From Rickettsiales bacterium (GTDB taxonomy: Bacteria > Pseudomonadota > Alphaproteobacteria > Rickettsiales > UBA3002), in NCBI GenBank assembly GCA_947441895.1, contig CANEUT010000012.1, forward strand, positions 1 to 17,157: a DNA stretch of 17,157 nucleotides. The letters run 5' to 3'. The notes under the pieces were generated by a model, which saw only the letters and a list, made by a program, of their open reading frames with translations, had not been told where the DNA came from and ran no database searches. Made by a program: the position numbers and the translations under genes. Shown piece after piece: positions 13,473 through 17,157 of this stretch. Each line of letters begins with the position of its first letter. Within the stretch, counting starts at the first letter, position 1.

Positions 13473-13991
13473 CTAAGCTTTAATCGCCTTACCGGTCTTC
13501 GGATCTTTTTTCACTTTTTCGCGTTTTGGCGCTTTGACTTGGATGGTGATTTTGCCACCCAGTTTTTCAATCGCCTCAACAGCGGTTTTCGATGCGCGTT
13601 CAACGTCGATATTCAGTTTGGCTTTCAGCTCGCCTTTTACAAGCAGCTTCACGCCAACGCTGGTGGATGGAACCACGCCTTGTGCGCGGAGGGTGGTGGT
13701 GGTCACCGTGTCGCCGGCTTTGATGCTGCCGTTATCGACCAGCACTTGCAAATCACGCAGGGTAATCACATCATATTCCACGCGCATGTGGTTGTTGAAG
13801 CCACGCTTTGGCAGGCGGCGGTGAATTGGCATCTGACCACCTTCGAAGCCTTTAATGGCCACGCCCGAACGTGCGGTCTGACCTTTGCCACCACGGCCAC
13901 AGGTTTTACCTTTGGTGCAGCCAATGCCACGGCCAACGCGCATACGGCGTTTGCGGGCACCTTGATTGTCACTCAGTTGATTCAGTTCCAT
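13473..13991 (-). CDS. rplO: 50S ribosomal protein L15
   Basis: A 172-residue L15, a large-subunit protein assembled late onto 23S rRNA. The N-terminal RMRVGRGIGCTKGKTCGRGG and QMPIHRRLPKRGFNN are family signatures. The body ends near LGGKITIQVKAP, and a basic tail of about 20 residues (KREKVKKDPKTGKAIKA) makes it longer than the usual 145-160. GGGAGAG precedes the ATG at 13991, which is 23 bases after the rpmD stop. It is the last gene of this operon; secY, which normally follows, is absent. Confidence 0.97.
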   Translation of the reverse strand: MELNQLSDNQGARKRRMRVGRGIGCTKGKTCGRGGKGQTARSGVAIKGFEGGQMPIHRRLPKRGFNNHMRVEYDVITLRDLQVLVDNGSIKAGDTVTTTTLRAQGVVPSTSVGVKLLVKGELKAKLNIDVERASKTAVEAIEKLGGKITIQVKAPKREKVKKDPKTGKAIKA

Positions 13992-14014
13992 GTCGTCTCT
14001 CCCAATCCCCGTAC

Positions 14015-14209
14015 TTATTTCGCGTCAACAACGCGTACGAGGTGCTTCACCTTATTAATCATACCACGCACGGCTGGCGTATCTTCCAGCGTACGGGTCT
14101 TGTGCATTTTATTCAGGCCGAGGCCCTTCAGCGTGCCTTCCTGCGAATCGGTACGGCCAATTTTGCTGCCGATTTGCTGGATGGTAACAGTTTTTTTTGC
14201 GGTTGCCAT
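14015..14209 (-). CDS. rpmD: 50S ribosomal protein L30
   Basis: A 64-residue L30 of the short bacterial type. VTIQQIGSKIGR and TLKGLGLNKMHKTRTLEDTP are the conserved RNA-contacting segment, and the ending VRGMINKVKHLVRV is typical. GAGGGA precedes the ATG by six bases, and the rpsE stop lies 11 bases upstream. The position between rpsE and rplO is standard. Confidence 0.97.
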   Translation of the reverse strand: MATAKKTVTIQQIGSKIGRTDSQEGTLKGLGLNKMHKTRTLEDTPAVRGMINKVKHLVRVVDAK

Positions 14210-14220
14210 GACGTTCCCTC

Positions 14221-14790
14221 TTATTCTGCTTCGTTATGCGCGCCAACGGCTTTGCTGCCGGTTTCACGACGCTCAACAACCTCACCAACCTTCATGCTGC
14301 GACGGGCAGCAACCAGCTTTGGCGAGCTCATATGTTTCAGTGCATCAAAGGTGGCTTTCACCATGTTGTGCGGGTTGCTGGTGCCGGTCGATTTGGCGAC
14401 CACATCATGCACGCCCAGCGCTTCGAAAATAGCGCGCATTGGGCCACCAGCAATGATGCCGGTACCGGCGGGAGCCGAACGAACCATCACGCGACCAGCG
14501 CCGAAACGGCCCTTTACATCGTGGTGAATGGTACGGCTTTCGCGCAGCGGCACGCGGATCATAGTTTTCTTGGCGCCATCGGTTGCCTTTTTTACGGCAT
14601 CCTGAACTTCTTTGGCTTTACCGGTGCCATAGCCCACTTTGCCTTTGCCATCGCCAACCACTACCAGTGCGGCGAAGGTAAAGCGACGACCACCTTTGAC
14701 GGTTTTCGCCACGCGGTTAATCGATACCAGTTTATCGACGATGTCGCTGCCTTCGCGGTCTTGACGGTCGTTGTTTGATTCGTATGCCAT
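14221..14790 (-). CDS. rpsE: 30S ribosomal protein S5
   Basis: A 189-residue S5, important for decoding accuracy and the target of spectinomycin resistance changes. The dsRNA-binding-like N-terminal domain is visible as VKGGRRFTFAALVVVGDGKG and GYGTGKAKEV. The C-terminal domain shows GRFGAGRVMVRSAPAGTG, the GGPMRAIFEALG loop and TSNPHNMVKATFDAL. The GAGGAA ribosome binding site is five bases before the ATG. The last 15 residues or so are an unremarkable polar tail. Confidence 0.98.
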   Translation of the reverse strand: MAYESNNDRQDREGSDIVDKLVSINRVAKTVKGGRRFTFAALVVVGDGKGKVGYGTGKAKEVQDAVKKATDGAKKTMIRVPLRESRTIHHDVKGRFGAGRVMVRSAPAGTGIIAGGPMRAIFEALGVHDVVAKSTGTSNPHNMVKATFDALKHMSSPKLVAARRSMKVGEVVERRETGSKAVGAHNEAE

Positions 14791-14805
14791 GATTTCCTCA
14801 GTTGT

Positions 14806-15159
14806 TTAGAATGCGAGACCAGCAGCGCGAGCAGCGTCTGCCAGTGCCTTGATGCGGCCGTGGAACAAATATCCACCACGATCGAACACCACATGTTCAA
14901 CCTTGGCTTCTTTGGCGCGGGCAGCAATGCGTGCGCCGACGGCTTTTGCACCTTCGATGGTTGCGCCGTTTTTCACCGACACATCCTTCTCGGCGGTCGA
15001 TGCGGCAGCCAGGGTTACACCCTTTGCATCATCGATGAGCTGGGCGTAAATGTGGCGGCCCGAACGGAACACCGAAAGGCGAACGCGGCCAGCTGCCTTT
15101 TGGCGGAGCTGGTAGCGGGTGCGGTTTTTACGACGCGTGAAATTGTCAACTTTTGCCAT
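14806..15159 (-). CDS. rplR: 50S ribosomal protein L18
   Basis: A 117-residue L18, which binds 5S rRNA together with L5 and L25. RRKNRTRYQLRQKA is the basic N-terminal segment. RLSVFRSGRHIYAQLIDD is the family signature, and the end is FDRGGYLFHGRIKALADAAR. TAGGA at the end of rplF serves as ribosome binding site, with the start only nine bases after the rplF stop. Length and position are standard. Confidence 0.98.
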   Translation of the reverse strand: MAKVDNFTRRKNRTRYQLRQKAAGRVRLSVFRSGRHIYAQLIDDAKGVTLAAASTAEKDVSVKNGATIEGAKAVGARIAARAKEAKVEHVVFDRGGYLFHGRIKALADAARAAGLAF

Positions 15160-15168
15160 GATACTATC

Positions 15169-15702
15169 CTACTTCTTCTTACCTTCTTTACGACGAACCG
15201 TTTCCGTCGAATATTTAACACCCTTACCTTTGTAAGGCTCTGGCGGACGGAGGCTGCGAATCTCTGCAGCAACCTGACCGATTTTTTGCTTATCAGCACC
15301 GGCAAGCAACACGGTGGTTTGCTTATCAACCGTTACCGTAATGCCAGCAGGCACGATGTATTTGATCTCGTGGCTGAAGCCGAGCGCCAGCGTCAGGATT
15401 TGGCCCTGAGCTGCAGCGCGGTAACCCACGCCGTTGATGTCGAGCTGCTTTTTATAGCCAGCGGTCACCCCTTCAACGAGGTTCTTCAGGTTCGCACGCA
15501 CCGTGCCCCACATGGCGCGCGAGCGCTGCGAGTCATTGGCTGGTTTCACCCACACTTTACCTTCTTCGATGCTCACCACGACGTCGTTCGTCACAACGGT
15601 GTTGAGTTCACCTTTTGGGCCCTTCACGGTGATGGCGGTAGCGCCAACATTCACCGTGACTTTATCCGGAATGGCTACCGGCAATTTACCAAGGCGGGAC
15701 AT
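15169..15702 (-). CDS. rplF: 50S ribosomal protein L6
   Basis: A 177-residue L6, which sits near the factor-binding centre of the large subunit. MSRLGKLPVAIPDKV opens the protein, ITVKGPKGEL and YKKQLDINGVGYRA mark the two repeated domains, and RPPEPYKGKGVKY is the highly conserved C-terminal motif. A GAAGGAG ribosome binding site lies five bases before the ATG. Normal length. Confidence 0.98.
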   Translation of the reverse strand: MSRLGKLPVAIPDKVTVNVGATAITVKGPKGELNTVVTNDVVVSIEEGKVWVKPANDSQRSRAMWGTVRANLKNLVEGVTAGYKKQLDINGVGYRAAAQGQILTLALGFSHEIKYIVPAGITVTVDKQTTVLLAGADKQKIGQVAAEIRSLRPPEPYKGKGVKYSTETVRRKEGKKK

Positions 15703-15725
15703 AAAAACTCCTTCAATCCCTTAAA

Positions 15726-16118
15726 TTAGAATACGGTGCAGAGAACTTCACCGCCGACGTTCTGCTGGCGTGCTGCGAAATCGCTCATCACGCCTTTGCT
15801 CGTCGACAGGATCGAAATCCCCAGACCATTGTAGTGTTTCGAAATCGCCGACACTTGCGAGTACTTACGCAAGCCCGATTTCGACACGCGCTTGAGTTCA
15901 CGGATGGCGGGTTCGCCTTCGATGTATTTCAGCTCAATCACGAGGTTCTTTTTCGCGCCCTCTTCTTCCACCCGTGCGGTGCGGATGAAACCTTCTTCTT
16001 CCAACACTTTACAGATGTTGAGAAGCAGGCCGGAATACGGTGCGGTTACCACAGGAAGCTCTGCCTTGTAGGCATTGCGAATGCGGGTCAGCATATCGGC
16101 GACGTTATCGGTGGTCAT
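15726..16118 (-). CDS. rpsH: 30S ribosomal protein S8
   Basis: A 130-residue S8, which binds the central domain of 16S rRNA and in E. coli also represses the spc operon at the L5 start region. It begins VADMLTRIRNAYKA. The RNA-binding C-terminus is GISILSTSKGVMSDFAA and GGEVLCTVF. AGGAG overlaps the rpsN stop codon, so translation is probably coupled. Normal length and position. Confidence 0.98.
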   Translation of the reverse strand: MTTDNVADMLTRIRNAYKAELPVVTAPYSGLLLNICKVLEEEGFIRTARVEEEGAKKNLVIELKYIEGEPAIRELKRVSKSGLRKYSQVSAISKHYNGLGISILSTSKGVMSDFAARQQNVGGEVLCTVF

Positions 16119-16126
16119 GGCTACTC

Positions 16127-16432
16127 CTACCAGCTTGCTTTGATGAGGCCGGGAATCAAGCCGAACGAGCCAAGCTCACGCAGTTTGTTACGGCACAGTT
16201 TGAACTTGCGGTAGAAACCGCGGGGACGACCGGTGAGCTCGCAGCGGTTGCGCTGACGAACACGCGACGAGTTGCGTGGCATTTCAGCCAGCTTCATTTG
16301 CGCAGCGAAACGCTCATCCATTGGCAGCTCGCGGTTCATGACGACGTCTTTCAGCTTCGCGCGGCGAGCGCGGGCTTTGTCGTTCATATTTTTGCGCTTA
16401 CGATCGCGCTCTTTCATGCATAGTTTCGACAT
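16127..16432 (-). CDS. rpsN: 30S ribosomal protein S14 (zinc-free long form)
   Basis: A 101-residue S14 of the C-minus type, lacking the CxxC pairs of the short zinc form. The conserved end RCELTGRPRGFYRKFKLCRN and LRELGSFGLIPGLIKASW identify it. The N-terminus (MSKLCMKERDRKRKNM) differs slightly from the usual MAKxS start. The ATG at 16432 is supported by AAGGAG six bases upstream, so I keep it rather than the internal Met6. It follows rplE directly. Confidence 0.98.
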   Translation of the reverse strand: MSKLCMKERDRKRKNMNDKARARRAKLKDVVMNRELPMDERFAAQMKLAEMPRNSSRVRQRNRCELTGRPRGFYRKFKLCRNKLRELGSFGLIPGLIKASW

Positions 16433-16443
16433 TCAAAACTCCT

Positions 16444-17148
16444 TTAGTTTTTGCGGAAGGGCACGTTGAAACCCTCGAGGAGGGCGCGTGCTTCTTCATC
16501 ATTTTTCGCGGTGGTGACGATGGTGATATCCATGCCACGCACGTTGGTGATGCGGTCATAGTTAATTTCAGGGAACACGATCTGTTCCTTGAGACCCATG
16601 TTGTAGTTGCCACGGCCATCGAAGCTTTTTGGATTCACGCCGCGGAAGTCACGAATGCGGGGCATGGCAATAGTGACAAAACGGTCAAGGAATTCATACA
16701 TACGCTGCTTACGCAGGGTGACGCGGCAACCAATTTGCAGGCCGGCGCGCAGTTTGAAGCTTGCTTCCGCTTTTTTCGCTTTGGTGATCACAGGCTTTTG
16801 GCCGGCGATCAGGGTCATTTCTTCAACGGCCGAAATGATTTGTTTCTGGTCAGCCACGGCTTCGCCAACGCCCATATTGATAACAATTTTGCTCAAACGC
16901 GGCACTTGCATGACGTTTTTGTAGCCGAATTTTTCTTTTAGCGCAGGCACGATTTCGCGGTCATAGACCAGCTGAAGGCGTGGCGTTTTCGCGTTGCCTT
17001 CCAGCACAGCGGTTGACTTGGCTGCAGGAGCAGCTTTCGTTGGCGCAGCTTTTTTCTCAGCAGCGGCCTTTGGCGCAGCTGCTTTTTTATCCGCTTTTGG
17101 CGCAGCCGTTTTTGCGGACTTTGCAGCGGGTTTCTTTTCGGTTGCCAT
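16444..17148 (-). CDS. rplE: 50S ribosomal protein L5 with Lys/Ala/Pro-rich N-terminal extension
   Basis: A 234-residue L5; typical bacterial L5 is about 180. The core begins near residue 56 (PRLQLVYDREIVPALKEKFG) and shows VPRLSKIVINMGVGEA, LRAGLQIGCRVTLR, FRGVNPKSFDGRGNYNMG, and the ending GFNVPFRKN. L5 binds 5S rRNA and contacts the P-site tRNA. Residues 1-55 are a low-complexity tail of Lys, Ala and Pro repeats resembling histone-H1-like tails. There is no other ATG before the conserved core (the next Met is residue 80), so the extension is likely translated. No Shine-Dalgarno is visible in the nine bases before the ATG. A TAA at 17155-17153 could be the stop of an upstream rplX, which would then lie outside the window. 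Confidence 0.96.
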   Translation of the reverse strand: MATEKKPAAKSAKTAAPKADKKAAAPKAAAEKKAAPTKAAPAAKSTAVLEGNAKTPRLQLVYDREIVPALKEKFGYKNVMQVPRLSKIVINMGVGEAVADQKQIISAVEEMTLIAGQKPVITKAKKAEASFKLRAGLQIGCRVTLRKQRMYEFLDRFVTIAMPRIRDFRGVNPKSFDGRGNYNMGLKEQIVFPEINYDRITNVRGMDITIVTTAKNDEEARALLEGFNVPFRKN

Positions 17149-17157
17149 GACTTTAAA

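Overview
The window looks like a chromosomal segment of an alphaproteobacterium. The evidence is the ATP12-type F1-ATPase chaperone sitting next to an RluA-family pseudouridine synthase and crcB, the zinc-free long form of S14, the alpha-type RarA, and GC-rich dispersed palindromes of the CCCGCGAAGGCGGG kind. Almost all of it is recognisable housekeeping or central metabolism. The genus cannot be named from the sequence alone.

Layout, left to right. (1) Positions 1-92 hold the first 30 codons of a minus-strand gene that leaves the window. It has a good ribosome binding site and, about 95 bases upstream, three 11-base-spaced repeats that look like a PhoB (Pho box) array. (2) Positions 238-556 are a non-coding mosaic of GC-rich palindromes. 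(3) A plus-strand block follows: a 530-residue unrecognised protein with a pentapeptide-repeat/beta-helix core (possibly translated from a leaderless mRNA), then folE (GTP cyclohydrolase I) and a Maf/YceF-type nucleotide pyrophosphatase. (4) Convergent to it is a minus-strand metabolic cluster in the order pccB, aceA, pccA. It encodes the two subunits of an acyl-CoA (propionyl-CoA type) carboxylase with isocitrate lyase between them. PccB has Ile rather than Asp at the position known to set acyl-CoA specificity. (5) A lone 148-residue hypothetical gene with A/T-rich codon use, its own terminator and a nine-C tract upstream. (6) A four-gene minus-strand run rarA, crcB, rluC-like, ATP12. RarA carries an in-frame insertion made of palindromic repeat DNA. 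(7) A plus-strand 140-residue glycine-zipper protein, divergent from rarA. (8) A strong bidirectional terminator, then the spc ribosomal protein operon on the minus strand (rplE, rpsN, rpsH, rplF, rplR, rpsE, rpmD, rplO).

How the genes work together. The pccB-aceA-pccA set would feed propionyl-CoA (and perhaps acetyl-CoA) into the C4 pool while the glyoxylate bypass conserves carbon from acetyl-CoA, so it reads as a fatty acid/acetate/propionate assimilation unit. The ribosomal genes have the standard order but stop after rplO with no secY. L5 carries an unusual Lys/Ala/Pro-rich N-terminal extension of about 55 residues.

I did not find a clear new defence, mobile or CRISPR-like system. The most unusual items are the RarA palindromic insertion, the L5 extension, the PccB specificity residue with the aceA-split pcc cluster, and the beta-helix protein. 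No searches were run; family names come from motif recognition.
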